Shown: positions 16,443 to 25,689, counted from the first letter of the stretch. The stretch is DNA of 64,000 nucleotides from an uncultured Acetatifactor sp. (GCA_910586835.1 CAJUJU010000011.1:1-64000), one strand, 5' to 3'. A program made the numbers and translations. The notes: generated by a model from the letters alone, not told the origin.

Positions 16443-18095
16443 ATGCGGAAATCCCTTACAGATATGATAAAACCTGCCCTCCTGCGCTTTGCCGCCTGCC
16501 TGAAACGCTGCCGGTACGCCCTGATCCTGCTTTTCGCAGGCGCTCTGCTTTTGCACCTGCCTGCACTTCACAGCACCCTCCCCGGCATCGACACGGAAGG
16601 CGTTATTGCCGGGCCGGAGGGCATGTACCAAAGCTGGCTCTCCATCGGACGCCAGGGGCTTGTCTTCACTAAATACCTTCTGGGAAACAGGAGCTTCAAT
16701 CCCTTCCTGGCCTCCGGCCTTTCCCTTATCCTTCTGGTAACGGCCTGTGCCGCCGCAGTCTGGCTGGGTGAAGAGCTTACCGGCAGAACGGAGGGCTTCC
16801 GGGGAGAATCTCTTCTCGCCTTCCTGTTCGGCATGGCCGTGCTCAGCCATCCCATCGTCACGGAGCAGCTCTATTTTTCCCTCCAGAGCCTAGAGATCGC
16901 ATTTGCTCTTCTCGTGCTGGAGCTGTGTCTGCTCCTGGCCCACCGCTGGGCGCTGCAAAAGGACAGGCTCTGTCTGCTCCTCTGTGCCTTTCTGCTGCTT
17001 TTGCCCTTCTCCTCCTACCAGGCCATGGTGCCTCTGTTCATAGCCGCAGCAGCCACCGTGATCTTCCTGCGCAGCTTTGGCAGTCCGGCGCCTCCCGTCA
17101 GAGAACAGCTCTTCTACACCCTGCGCATGGCGGCGGCTTTTCTGATCGGTTTTCTCTTAAACCAGCTGATCACAGCCCTGTTCTTTTCTTCTTCCTCCTA
17201 CCTGGCGGATCAGTTCAGCTGGGCAAAGCTGGGCTTTTTCACCGCGCTGCGAAAGCCTCTGGCACATGTGCGGGACGTATACACGGGATACGGCACTTAC
17301 TATTTTGCGGAATATGGCATTCTGTGTATCGTACTGGCTGTCTTTCTGATCCGGCACATTTTTACCGCATCGGAACGAAAAAAGGGGGACAGGCTCTGGC
17401 AGCTCTTCCTGCTGGCCGCAGTGTATGCCGCGCCCTTCTACATGTCCGTCCTTCTGGGTGAGCGTCCCGTGGTTCGCGCCCAGCTGGTTCTGCCCTTTTC
17501 CACCGCAGTGATTGCCTGCCTGTGCGGCGGACTCCTCCTGGGCGGCAGAACCGGTTATCCTGATAAAAAATTGCCTCCTCGAGGCAATTCGAAGAATGCT
17601 TCGCATTCTTCCCCAGCCACGACGCTTCTGCGCCGGGCAGGTTCCCTTCTCCTGGCAGGCCTGATTCTTGTCACCCTCTGGCACCAGGCCTCCGTCACCA
17701 ACAGACTGTACTATACCGACAGCCTCCGCGCACAGGGCGACTATACCCTCGCCTGTCAGCTGCAGCACGATATTCTGAAGTATACCGAAGACAGCGATTA
17801 CAACGGCACAGTGGTATTTCTCGGCAAAAGAGATGCCCCCCGGAACTCCTCCTGTATACAGGGCGACGTCATGGGACAATCCCTCTTCTCCTGGGACACA
17901 GACGCGGAGCCCAGATATTATTACAGCAACGGACGCATCCACAGTCTCTTCCAATGCCTTGGAGTTCAGTGGAAAAGTCCCGATCCGGAACAGATACAGA
18001 CCGCTATGGAACATATGAATTCCATGACCTGCTACCCGGCAGAGGGCAGCATTCTGCAGTATGACCACATGGTGATCGTAAAACTCAGCGACTAA
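16443..18095 (+). CDS. GtrII-like polytopic membrane glycosyltransferase
   Basis: 550 residues with about 10 hydrophobic segments between residues 20 and 420 and a ~115-residue extracytoplasmic C-terminal domain. The N-terminal loop PGIDTEGVIAGPEGMYQSWL matches the GtrII (glucosyltransferase) family, whose members transfer sugars from lipid carriers to cell-surface glycans. The ATG at 16443 has AAGGAG 8 bases upstream; an earlier ATG at 16410 has none. An in-frame double hairpin (17569-17611) encodes an odd hydrophilic stretch, KKLPPRGNSKNASHSS, between two membrane segments. No other glycan genes are adjacent, so the acceptor is unknown. Confidence 0.75.
   Translation: MRKSLTDMIKPALLRFAACLKRCRYALILLFAGALLLHLPALHSTLPGIDTEGVIAGPEGMYQSWLSIGRQGLVFTKYLLGNRSFNPFLASGLSLILLVTACAAAVWLGEELTGRTEGFRGESLLAFLFGMAVLSHPIVTEQLYFSLQSLEIAFALLVLELCLLLAHRWALQKDRLCLLLCAFLLLLPFSSYQAMVPLFIAAAATVIFLRSFGSPAPPVREQLFYTLRMAAAFLIGFLLNQLITALFFSSSSYLADQFSWAKLGFFTALRKPLAHVRDVYTGYGTYYFAEYGILCIVLAVFLIRHIFTASERKKGDRLWQLFLLAAVYAAPFYMSVLLGERPVVRAQLVLPFSTAVIACLCGGLLLGGRTGYPDKKLPPRGNSKNASHSSPATTLLRRAGSLLLAGLILVTLWHQASVTNRLYYTDSLRAQGDYTLACQLQHDILKYTEDSDYNGTVVFLGKRDAPRNSSCIQGDVMGQSLFSWDTDAEPRYYYSNGRIHSLFQCLGVQWKSPDPEQIQTAMEHMNSMTCYPAEGSILQYDHMVIVKLSD
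17569..17611. repeat. Double-hairpin palindromic insert inside the GtrII-like gene
   Basis: Two adjoining perfect hairpins: AATTGCCTC-CTC-GAGGCAATT (17569-17589) and GAAGAATGC-TTC-GCATTCTTC (17591-17611), one base apart. They keep the frame open. The shape is that of a small REP-like mobile palindrome, but no second copy is in this window. Confidence 0.6.
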
Positions 18096-18617
18096 CAGAA
18101 GCTTCGCGCTGCACACACCCGTCTGACGCACCGTCTTCTATACGCAAAAACATATCCCGCAGCTCATTGGCATTTCTCCTGAGCTGCGGGATACGACAGA
18201 ACTTTTCCCCTTTATCTTTTTTGAGATCCAGGTCTTCCAAATACGGCGGCAGATCCTCTCCTCTATCCGGCTGCGGGGCATCCGCCCGTCCACAGCACAT
18301 TTATACTACAGTAGTATTCGGCACAATCTCCATTTTCCCCGAGAAGTGTTTCCCCGCCCATTTCTTCCGGCCCGACCTCTTTGCCGGCTTCCATACTTCA
18401 TCTGATGTATCCTTCCGCCGGTCTGCGTTTTCTCCTTTTCTACCACCTCCATAGCACAGTTTCCTTCCCACGCGCATGAAAATTATAATAATAGTAGTAG
18501 GTTGCAGCTTCCTGCACCATGTCGTCTGACGAAAATTTTTCTTTTCGTCAGATAGCATGGTTTTTCGACAATATCAGACTTATTCTGACACTATCAAATA
18601 ACAAAGGAGAACAACCT
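18096..18617. other. Non-coding interval with palindromes before the exported-peptide gene
   Basis: No convincing gene. A 12-bp inverted repeat (ATCCCGCAGCTC at 18154-18165, GAGCTGCGGGAT at 18181-18192) can act as an end for the GtrII-like transcript. Two small minus-strand frames (18085-18300 and 18301-18558) abut end to start but have no recognisable family. From 18516 to 18561 a large imperfect palindrome appears (separate entry). Confidence 0.5.
18516..18561. promoter_or_regulatory. Large palindrome, candidate operator of the peptide gene
   Basis: ACCATG-TCG-TCTGACGAAAA (18516-18535) mirrors TTTTCGTCAGA-TAG-CATGGT (18542-18561) around a short A/T loop. A further TCAGA/TCTGA dyad follows at about 18574-18588, so TCAGA half-sites recur four times within 65 bp upstream of the peptide gene. 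This is the pattern expected of a cooperative DNA-binding regulator; the facing XRE-type gene is the obvious candidate (inference). Confidence 0.5.
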
Positions 18618-18773
18618 ATGAAGAAAATTTTTGCTACGTTACTTTGCACTTCTCTGCTCTTTACCGCACTGAACAGTTCCTGCGCCATCGCTGAAGAGAC
18701 TGCTGAAACAACGCCTTCAGCAATCCTGGTCTGCGAAGAAGATCCCCTTCCCTTCATCAATGCAACCATCTAA
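18618..18773 (+). CDS. Short exported peptide, candidate signalling propeptide
   Basis: 51 codons starting at an ATG 8 bases after AAAGGAG. The product has a classic signal peptide (MKKIFATLLCTSLLFTALNS, with an SCAIA cleavage site at about residue 25), leaving a ~26-residue acidic mature piece ending in EEDPLPFINATI. Its 3' end overlaps the 3' end of the opposing XRE-TPR regulator by 57 bp. Exported propeptides next to TPR-containing XRE regulators are the hallmark of RRNPP quorum-sensing pairs, but the convergent arrangement is unusual. I do not recognise the peptide. Confidence 0.6.
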   Translation: MKKIFATLLCTSLLFTALNSSCAIAEETAETTPSAILVCEEDPLPFINATI

Positions 18774-19670
18774 TTTGTTAAGCCTGCTACGAACTTCCTT
18801 TGCCGCATCATTTCTTCCTATCGACTCAAATAAACTGATGGAACGCTTATAATATACTTCTGCTTCCTCAGATTCACCAAGTTTGTGGCAGGCTTTTCCG
18901 TAATAAAATAAATGTTCTGCAAAGCTATTCAGGCGACTTTGGCTAATGCAATAATCCATCCCTTTCTTACTACATATTTTCACTTCTCTGTATCTGTTTT
19001 CTGCCTCATAAAGTTTCACTAAATTACACAGCAAAACAGGATAATACTTACCCGGAGACTCCACATTTAATTTCCCCTTTTCCAGATAACGCACTAAAAA
19101 TTCCAGAATGCGGATTGCTTTATCATTTTCTGTCTCCTTTGCGTAGGTCAGTGCAATATTGTTCAGAATCTGCAATTCTGCCCCGGAGAGCAACTTGATA
19201 TCGTCAATTTGCTCGATCTCATATCCCGGCAGCGTGATCCGCAGCGCCTCCGTCAGCTGCTTTCTGACCCTCTTCCACTCCCACATCTGTCTGTAAAACG
19301 CCTGTATGGCCTCCGCCATTTTATAGAACTGTACCTCCAGCTGTTCTTCGGTTCCCCTGTTTGCAATCAACTGTTTATACTCATCCAACAGACTGTCTAT
19401 TTCCTGCCAATGCACCATCCGGGCAAGTATCTCGTTTTCCAGCCTGTGCTTTTTGATCTCGCTGTCCTCGGCGTAGATCACCAGATTGTCCGTATTGTGT
19501 CCCAACCGTTCCAAAATCGCTTCCTTCACCTTGAAGGAGGGATTCTGCGTGCCGTTTTCTATCCTTGACAGCGTTGAAACAGAGCAGATGCCAAAGCACA
19601 GTTCTTCCTGCGAAATCCTTTTCCTGATTCGCTCCTCTTTGATGATTTCTCCAATCCGATATGTTTCCAT
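18717..19670 (-). CDS. XRE-family regulator with TPR domain (RRNPP-like)
   Basis: 317 residues from the ATG at 19670 (a TTG 18 bases earlier is possible). Residues 1-65 are an XRE helix-turn-helix: RIGEIIKEERIRKRISQEEL, then GICSVSTLSRIENGTQNPS. The remaining ~250 residues are helical repeats with TPR spacing, e.g. LLSGAELQILNNIALTYAKE and EHLFYYGKACHKLGESEEAE. This layout is that of Rgg/PlcR/PrgX-type intracellular peptide receptors. It lies 47 bp (29 bp from the TTG) after the GH13 gene on the same strand, so it may be co-transcribed with the sugar operon, and it faces the exported-peptide gene at 18618-18773. Confidence 0.8.
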   Translation of the reverse strand: METYRIGEIIKEERIRKRISQEELCFGICSVSTLSRIENGTQNPSFKVKEAILERLGHNTDNLVIYAEDSEIKKHRLENEILARMVHWQEIDSLLDEYKQLIANRGTEEQLEVQFYKMAEAIQAFYRQMWEWKRVRKQLTEALRITLPGYEIEQIDDIKLLSGAELQILNNIALTYAKETENDKAIRILEFLVRYLEKGKLNVESPGKYYPVLLCNLVKLYEAENRYREVKICSKKGMDYCISQSRLNSFAEHLFYYGKACHKLGESEEAEVYYKRSISLFESIGRNDAAKEVRSRLNKLDGCIDEGKGIFFADQDC

Positions 19671-19717
19671 TCTTTCAACCACAGCCAAACCATTACTTTA
19701 CCCGTTTTCACAGGCGG

Positions 19718-21643
19718 CTAAGTCTCTTTTCTCCAGATGCGCGCTCCATAGACTTCCAGCAGCTTTCTGTCCCCTCTTCTGCCCGTGCCGCCATGACCCA
19801 CGCTTGTACCTTCTTCTGTCTCTTCCGTATCGTATACCAATTTCCAGTCTTCCCTGAGAGGATAGGCTCTGCAGGGCACCGCTCCCAGATTGCAATCCAC
19901 CAGAAACGTCCGCTCTCCCAGCTTCCGCTCATAGACAAAGCGGTTTTTCTTTCTGCTCAGGACACGGAATCCGCCGTAAACCAGCGTTTTCTCCTCATGT
20001 CGCAGCCGAAGTAATTTTCTGTATGCCTGTGTAACCTCCTTCTTAGGCTCCTGGCAAAGCCCCTCATGCCAGGGCGGCAGCTTTTCATTCCAGGGCAGGA
20101 GAACACGGCAGTGCTCCCTTGTCCCCGCCAGAACAGCGGCAAACACCTGCTCCTCGGACTCACTTTGAATATGCTCCGCATAATATCCCTTCGCCTCCAC
20201 ATCCGTAATCTGATCCATGGAAGTAAAGGCGTAGTTGGCAAGTCCCATCTCATCCCCCTGAAATAAAAATGGCGTCCCCCTCAGCGTAAACTGCATGACT
20301 GCCAGCAGCTTCGCCAAAGCTCCATGGCAGGCCTCATTCTTTGTAATCTTACTGATCATCCGGGGATTATCATGATTGTTGTAAAACAGGGACATCCAGC
20401 AGTTATTTCCATAATGCTCCATCCAGTCGATCATATAATCCCGGAAATAGTTCAAATCATAAGCGTAATCCTCCAGCCGCACATGTCCCGGCGTCTCCAG
20501 ATGGTCAAAGGAAAAGACCATATCCAGCTCCCTACGCTCCTCCCCCGTCACAAGCCGGCACATCTCCATGCCAAGACCAGGAGTCTCACCAACAGAAAAA
20601 GCCCCGTGGGGCTCAAAAGCTTTCTCCCGGATCTCCCGCAGATATTGATGAAGCCTGGGCCCGTAGTAATAATGTTCGATACCCGGATATCCCATCAGTC
20701 CTCCGATGGTCTCATTCCCCCGGGGAAGCCCTTCCTCCTTGGAGATGTAATTGATGACGTCCATGCGGAAGCCGTCCACTCCTTTATCCAGCCACCTGTT
20801 CACCATGGCGATGATCTCTTCCCGGACTTTCGGATTGTCCCAGTTCAGATCCATCTGCTTTTTGGAAAACAGATGCAGCGACCAGCTGTCGGAGGCTTCA
20901 TCATAATTCCAGGCAGGGCCGGAGAAAAAAGAGGTCCAGTTGTTGGGCGGCGTGCGGCTGCCGTCATCTTTGCGGAAAAAATAATACGAACGGTAAGGAG
21001 AATCCGGATCCTCCAGCGCCCGCCTGTACCACACATGCTCGTCGGAGGTGTGATTTACCACCAGATCCATAATCAGCCGCATGTCCCGCCTGTGCACTTC
21101 GTCCAGCAGCCGTTCAAAGTCCTCCATGGTGCCGAATTCCTTCATGATGGCCTCATAATCCCGGATGTCATAACCGTTGTCGTCGTTGGGCGAGTCATAG
21201 ACCGGGGACAGCCACAATGCGTCTACCCCCAGCTCTTTCAGGTAGTCCAGCTTTCCCGTGATGCCCGGCAGGTCTCCGATCCCGTCCCCGTTGCTGTCAC
21301 AGAAGCTGCGCGGATAAATCTGATAGAATACTGCCTCCTTCCACCACTTTGGCACGATTTCTCCTGTGGAAGCACCAGGCTCATCCCTTTCACTGTTTAC
21401 AAGATGCAGCAGCGCATCATAAAAGTCCGTCCCCAGCCGTTTCCCTGTCAGCCGGGCCACTGTCTTCAGCTTCAGTCCGGAAACCAGCCCATTGGTAATC
21501 AGCCCTTCGGGCAACCCAAGCTGCAGCAGCACCTTGGCAAGCGCGTCGTGCCCTACCGGGGTCCGGTACAGTTCTCCGATACTGCTTTCCATGGTAATCC
21601 CGTCTGCCATAGTGAGCCTGTTTTTCTCTGTCATTCCCGCCAT
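19718..21643 (-). CDS. GH13 alpha-glucosidase with N-terminal extra domain
   Basis: 641 residues. The catalytic barrel starts near residue 99 (KWWKEAVFYQIYPRSF) and has the full triad: Asp295 in GFRMDVIN, Glu353 in VGETPG and Asp425 in NNHDNPR. Sequence style is that of oligo-1,6-glucosidase/alpha-glucosidase (GH13 subfamily 31-like), cytoplasmic, acting on short isomalto- or malto-oligosaccharides. The first ~97 residues are not part of the GH13 fold; a compact helical segment (SSIGELYRTPVGHDALAKVL and GLPEGLITNGLVSGLKLKTV) precedes it. It is the third gene after GH36 and the symporter. Start at 21643 has GGAGGG 7 bases upstream. Confidence 0.92.
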   Translation of the reverse strand: MAGMTEKNRLTMADGITMESSIGELYRTPVGHDALAKVLLQLGLPEGLITNGLVSGLKLKTVARLTGKRLGTDFYDALLHLVNSERDEPGASTGEIVPKWWKEAVFYQIYPRSFCDSNGDGIGDLPGITGKLDYLKELGVDALWLSPVYDSPNDDNGYDIRDYEAIMKEFGTMEDFERLLDEVHRRDMRLIMDLVVNHTSDEHVWYRRALEDPDSPYRSYYFFRKDDGSRTPPNNWTSFFSGPAWNYDEASDSWSLHLFSKKQMDLNWDNPKVREEIIAMVNRWLDKGVDGFRMDVINYISKEEGLPRGNETIGGLMGYPGIEHYYYGPRLHQYLREIREKAFEPHGAFSVGETPGLGMEMCRLVTGEERRELDMVFSFDHLETPGHVRLEDYAYDLNYFRDYMIDWMEHYGNNCWMSLFYNNHDNPRMISKITKNEACHGALAKLLAVMQFTLRGTPFLFQGDEMGLANYAFTSMDQITDVEAKGYYAEHIQSESEEQVFAAVLAGTREHCRVLLPWNEKLPPWHEGLCQEPKKEVTQAYRKLLRLRHEEKTLVYGGFRVLSRKKNRFVYERKLGERTFLVDCNLGAVPCRAYPLREDWKLVYDTEETEEGTSVGHGGTGRRGDRKLLEVYGARIWRKET

Positions 21644-21701
21644 TGATGATCCCTCCGGTTCCCGCCGCCCGCTCCATAGGATGCTTTTCGAACTGACTCA
21701 A

Positions 21702-23204
21702 TTATTTCCGCTTTACGCCCTTTTCCAGTTCACCGCAAATCCTGTCGTATTCTTCTTCATCCAGCCTGTATTTTTTCCGATACAGAAAATAGGATATCAA
21801 CATCAGCGCGCAGGGAAGTACCGTCATGGCCACCAGAAGCCCTGCGCTCTGACCGCCGGACACACCTGCCTGTCCCTCTGCGCCGAATATTACCCCCGAA
21901 ATCTCCACAAGCTTCTGCTCCTCGGAAATCAGGCTCTGGGCACACTGCTGTTCCAGTTCGGAAATCCGGTTGGTGTAATCCGTAACCCCAAAGATCAGAT
22001 AGGTGACGGAGGTGAGCGCCACGATCAGTGCGGAAGCCATTTTTGTGATAAAGGGCCGCAGAGAAGCGATAATCCCCTCTTCCCTGACGCCGAATTTATA
22101 CTCGTTGTACTCCACCGTGTTCATAATGGAAATCATCATAATCAGATAAAAACAGTACTGGCCAAAGTTAGACAGCATATACCCCGCCACCATCAGCCAG
22201 AATCCCACCATTCCTGCTCCGGACAAAATCAGGGGCGTCAGCATCAGCACATATCCGCAAACGGCAATCACAGACATGATCCCCATGAGCTTCTTTCTGT
22301 GCATGCGCCTGGAGATGGCCGGATAAAAAATCATCAAAAATGCCGTAGCCGACATGCCCACCGTGGTAAACAGAGAATACAGCCCCCCGTCGTAGCCAAA
22401 AGTAAAATAAATGTAGGTGGAACTGATTCCGCCGATGACCAGTCCGTTGCCCACCTGCTGAATCAGAAAAATAACCGCTGCCCAGACCAGCTGATCGTTT
22501 CTGGCAATGGTCCGAAACACCTGCTTCAGGGAAAACTTCTCCCGTTTCCTCTCCGCCCCGGCAGGCTCCCTGTGCTCCCTCACCCCCAGAACGGTAAACA
22601 GTATAAACAGCGGAGCCAGGATCGCCACGATCAGGGCGATTCTGCCGTATGCCACCGCCGTGTTTCCGCCGATTGCCCCGGAACCCGCAGTAAACAGCGG
22701 AATCAGAATGGAGGCCAGCGTTGCGCCGATCCCCGCAAACAACGTGGCTCTGGAGGTAAACTGATTCCTGGCATCCGCGTCGGAGCCCAGCGCCGGAATC
22801 ATCCCCCAATAGGAGATATCGCTCATGGTGTAGGTGATGCTGAACGCAAAATACATGGCCCCAAAGAAGCACACAAAAGCCCAGCCCTCCAGCCTGACAT
22901 TGAACATCAGATAGATCACCACAGAAGTAGACAGTCCGCCCGCCACCAGCCAGGGTTTGAATTTCCCGAATCTGGACCGGGTTCTCTCGATGATGTTTCC
23001 CATAATGGGATCGTTCAGCGCGTCAAACACCCGGGCCGCAATCATGATTCCCGTAATGGCGGCAATCTGCGCCCCGGTCAGGGAACGGGTAAACAGCACA
23101 AAGGTCAGCAGATAGCTGTTGATCAGACAGTAAACGGCGTCCCGCCCCACTGTGCCCAGCGGAAAATAAAGCAGATTCTTTTTTGTGTTTTTTTCCTTCT
23201 CCAT
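21702..23204 (-). CDS. GPH-family sugar:cation symporter (MelB-like)
   Basis: 500 residues with 12 hydrophobic segments. The N-terminus LLYFPLGTVGRDAVYCLINS and the loop ARVFDALNDPIMGNIIERTR SRFGKF-type region are diagnostic of the glycoside-pentoside-hexuronide:cation symporters. The Asp pair in FDALNDP corresponds to the cation site. Flanked by GH36 and GH13 enzymes, it probably imports an alpha-galactoside or alpha-glucoside such as melibiose, raffinose or isomaltose-type sugars. A ~60-residue loop near residues 420-465 before the last helix is longer than usual. Confidence 0.92.
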   Translation of the reverse strand: MEKEKNTKKNLLYFPLGTVGRDAVYCLINSYLLTFVLFTRSLTGAQIAAITGIMIAARVFDALNDPIMGNIIERTRSRFGKFKPWLVAGGLSTSVVIYLMFNVRLEGWAFVCFFGAMYFAFSITYTMSDISYWGMIPALGSDADARNQFTSRATLFAGIGATLASILIPLFTAGSGAIGGNTAVAYGRIALIVAILAPLFILFTVLGVREHREPAGAERKREKFSLKQVFRTIARNDQLVWAAVIFLIQQVGNGLVIGGISSTYIYFTFGYDGGLYSLFTTVGMSATAFLMIFYPAISRRMHRKKLMGIMSVIAVCGYVLMLTPLILSGAGMVGFWLMVAGYMLSNFGQYCFYLIMMISIMNTVEYNEYKFGVREEGIIASLRPFITKMASALIVALTSVTYLIFGVTDYTNRISELEQQCAQSLISEEQKLVEISGVIFGAEGQAGVSGGQSAGLLVAMTVLPCALMLISYFLYRKKYRLDEEEYDRICGELEKGVKRK

Positions 23205-23251
23205 TATTCCTCACTTTTCCCCGGACACCCGGGTACAATATCTTTTTAACC

Positions 23252-25639
23252 TTATTCCCCTGCCTCAGTCATAAAATACATTCTGGAGCCAAAATCCTGA
23301 TAGATCCTCACCTCTTTGCTGTAGCCAACCGACCCGAAGGCCTGCTTCAGCTTCACCCCGTGGTACATCAGCTCGTCACCGTAGACAAGGCAGTCCTCCG
23401 TCTCGCCCTCCAACTTCACAAGCCTGGCCGCCACCGCCTCCGCCAGGGAATCCTGTTTGATATGAACCGGAGAAAGCATGTTTACAAGTCCCCCGAACTC
23501 CTTCAGATTGTATTTCAGACTTCGGTTGGTAAACCGGTAACAGGTATCCTCTCTCAATCCTCTGGCCTGATAATACGCAAAGGAATCGTTGGGAACCACC
23601 AGCTTCTGAAACAGCATGCCCACCGCCCTCTTTTTGTTCGGCGCAACGCAGGTCCATTCCATGGTGTTCTGTCCGTTCATGCCGATTGCGCTGTGAAAAC
23701 CGCCGTCTTCCCCGGCAAAGCTTCTGCCCCGGTAAAAATCACCAAACTGCAGAACTCTTCTCCATCTCTTGTACAGGGCTATCTGGTTTTTGACCGCCTG
23801 CAGCTGTTCCCTGCTCATGTCGCAGAAATTGCATTCATATCCGCAGACGCCAAAGGCCGCCACATGAAAACGGGTCTCCAACGGTGTGTTGCGGAGGGTC
23901 TGATGATTGGGACAGGAGGACACATGGGCGCTGACAACAGAGATGGGATAACCGTAGCTGTAGCCATTCTGGATTTCCGCCCGGCACAGGGCATCCGTAT
24001 TATCGCTGGCCCAGATCTGCGGAAAATAACACAGGATCCCCAGGTCAAAGCGATTGCCGCCCGAGCTGCAGCCCTCAAACAAAATCCCGGGAAAACGCTC
24101 CGTCAGAACCTTCATGCATCGGTACAGGCCGCACACATAGCGGTGAAACACCTCACCCTGCTCCTCCGGCTTCCGGTTCCTGGAATACACATCCGAGAAA
24201 ATGCGGTTCATATCCCATTTCACATACGAAATATCCGCCGCCGAAAAGACCTTCGTCATTTCTTCAATCAGATAATCCTGCACCTTGCTGTGAGTCAGAT
24301 CCAGAATGCGCTGGTTACGCCCCTCGGAATGCTCCCTGCCTGGAATATCCATAACCCAGTCCGGATGTGCCCGGTACAAATTGCTCTCCACGTTCACCAT
24401 CTCGGGCTCCACCCAGATGCCGAACTCCAGCCCAAGAGCCCTGACCTTATCACAGATTCCCTTCAACCCGCCGGGCAGCTTTTTTTCGTTTACATCCCAG
24501 TCACCCAGCGAACGGGTGTCGTCGTCCCGCTCCCCAAACCATCCGTCGTCCATGACGAACAGCTCAATTCCCACCTCCTTCCCCGCCTTTGCAAGGTTCA
24601 GAAGCTTTCTTTCATTGATGTGAAAATAGGACGCCTCCCAGCTGTTTAAGAGCACGGGACGCACCTTCCGCTTCCAGGTTCCCCGCACGATGTGCTCCCT
24701 GACAAACCGGTGCATCTGCCCGCTCATACCGTTAAAGCCTTCATGTGAAAAGGTCATCACCGCCTCCGGCGCTTCGAAGGCTTCCCCCGGTTCCAGGTTC
24801 CAGGAAAAGGACTGGGGATTGATTCCCGCCACCAGACGCGTCTTCCCGAAGCCGCTGACCTCCGCAGACTCATAATGATTGCCGCTGTAAATCAGATTTA
24901 TGCCAAAGCAGTCGCCAGCGTCCTCCGTGGTATGCTCCCGGGAGAGCATCACAAAGGGATTTGCCCTGCTGGAGGAGACGCCTGCATAAGAGGAATTTAC
25001 ATGCTTTCCCGCCTGGATCCGCACGTCCGTGCGCTTCATCTCCCTGGCCCAGCCTCCGGTAAAGGAAGTAAATACATAGCCTGCCCCGGAAAAGTCCAGC
25101 TGCGTACTCATGAGACGCTTCACCACCGCAGACTGCTGTCCCTCGTTGATCAGTCTTGCGCTCCTCCCTATCACATCACATTCCGGATACACATAGTAAT
25201 GCAGCTCCAGCACCATAGCATGACACCGTTCCCGCAGCCTTACGCACAGATGCTCCACTCTGCCGTCCTCGCTGTAGGAGCCGGGAAGGGAAGCGTACTC
25301 CTGCTTTGTCTCCGTAATTTCAAAGGATTCCACCAGAAAATCCGAGGTAAAGCTGCCGTCGGCATACACGATTTCCACAAAGGGTTCCCGGATGTCTCCC
25401 TTTCCGAAGGAGGACATTTCCAGACAGGCATCCTCCAGGCTGAAGTTTTTGTGCCCGTCGTCATAATAAATTCCGTTTCCCGGACAGAAAGCATGCTTTT
25501 CCCGCAGCGCCCTGTCGTCCCGGATACGGATCTTCCTTCCGTAGTAGAGATGCTCCGGGTGTCCCGTCTCTGTACTCCCGAACAGATAGGAGGTATGTTC
25601 TGTCTCCAGGACGAAAATGCCGTTTCTTTCCGTAATCAT
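23252..25639 (-). CDS. GH36 alpha-galactosidase
   Basis: 795 residues, with the three-part GH36 layout: an N-terminal beta-sandwich to about residue 320, a TIM barrel, and a C-terminal beta domain. The nucleophile is Asp476 in YVKWDMNR and the acid/base Asp546 in WASDNTDA; MDDGWFGERDDD and CSSGGNRFD are further active-site signatures. It removes terminal alpha-1,6-galactose from melibiose, raffinose or stachyose. No signal peptide, so it acts in the cytoplasm on sugar brought in by the symporter that follows 47 bp later. The ribosome binding site is AGGAGAGG. Confidence 0.95.
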   Translation of the reverse strand: MITERNGIFVLETEHTSYLFGSTETGHPEHLYYGRKIRIRDDRALREKHAFCPGNGIYYDDGHKNFSLEDACLEMSSFGKGDIREPFVEIVYADGSFTSDFLVESFEITETKQEYASLPGSYSEDGRVEHLCVRLRERCHAMVLELHYYVYPECDVIGRSARLINEGQQSAVVKRLMSTQLDFSGAGYVFTSFTGGWAREMKRTDVRIQAGKHVNSSYAGVSSSRANPFVMLSREHTTEDAGDCFGINLIYSGNHYESAEVSGFGKTRLVAGINPQSFSWNLEPGEAFEAPEAVMTFSHEGFNGMSGQMHRFVREHIVRGTWKRKVRPVLLNSWEASYFHINERKLLNLAKAGKEVGIELFVMDDGWFGERDDDTRSLGDWDVNEKKLPGGLKGICDKVRALGLEFGIWVEPEMVNVESNLYRAHPDWVMDIPGREHSEGRNQRILDLTHSKVQDYLIEEMTKVFSAADISYVKWDMNRIFSDVYSRNRKPEEQGEVFHRYVCGLYRCMKVLTERFPGILFEGCSSGGNRFDLGILCYFPQIWASDNTDALCRAEIQNGYSYGYPISVVSAHVSSCPNHQTLRNTPLETRFHVAAFGVCGYECNFCDMSREQLQAVKNQIALYKRWRRVLQFGDFYRGRSFAGEDGGFHSAIGMNGQNTMEWTCVAPNKKRAVGMLFQKLVVPNDSFAYYQARGLREDTCYRFTNRSLKYNLKEFGGLVNMLSPVHIKQDSLAEAVAARLVKLEGETEDCLVYGDELMYHGVKLKQAFGSVGYSKEVRIYQDFGSRMYFMTEAGE

Positions 25640-25689
25640 TGTGGACTGCCTCTCCTGTTTTGTATACCTTCTTTGATTTAAACAAGAAC

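Noticed and set aside
18085..18558. Two adjoining small minus-strand frames (18085-18300, 18301-18558)
   Set aside because: They abut end to start, but neither has a clear ribosome binding site or known family, and one spans a terminator-like hairpin and a palindrome; treated as non-coding.
20324..25681. Long frames opposite the GH36, symporter and GH13 genes (for example 21492-23249 and 23183-24649, plus strand)
   Set aside because: They are His/Pro/Arg-rich antisense shadows of well-supported genes, lacking start signals and family motifs.
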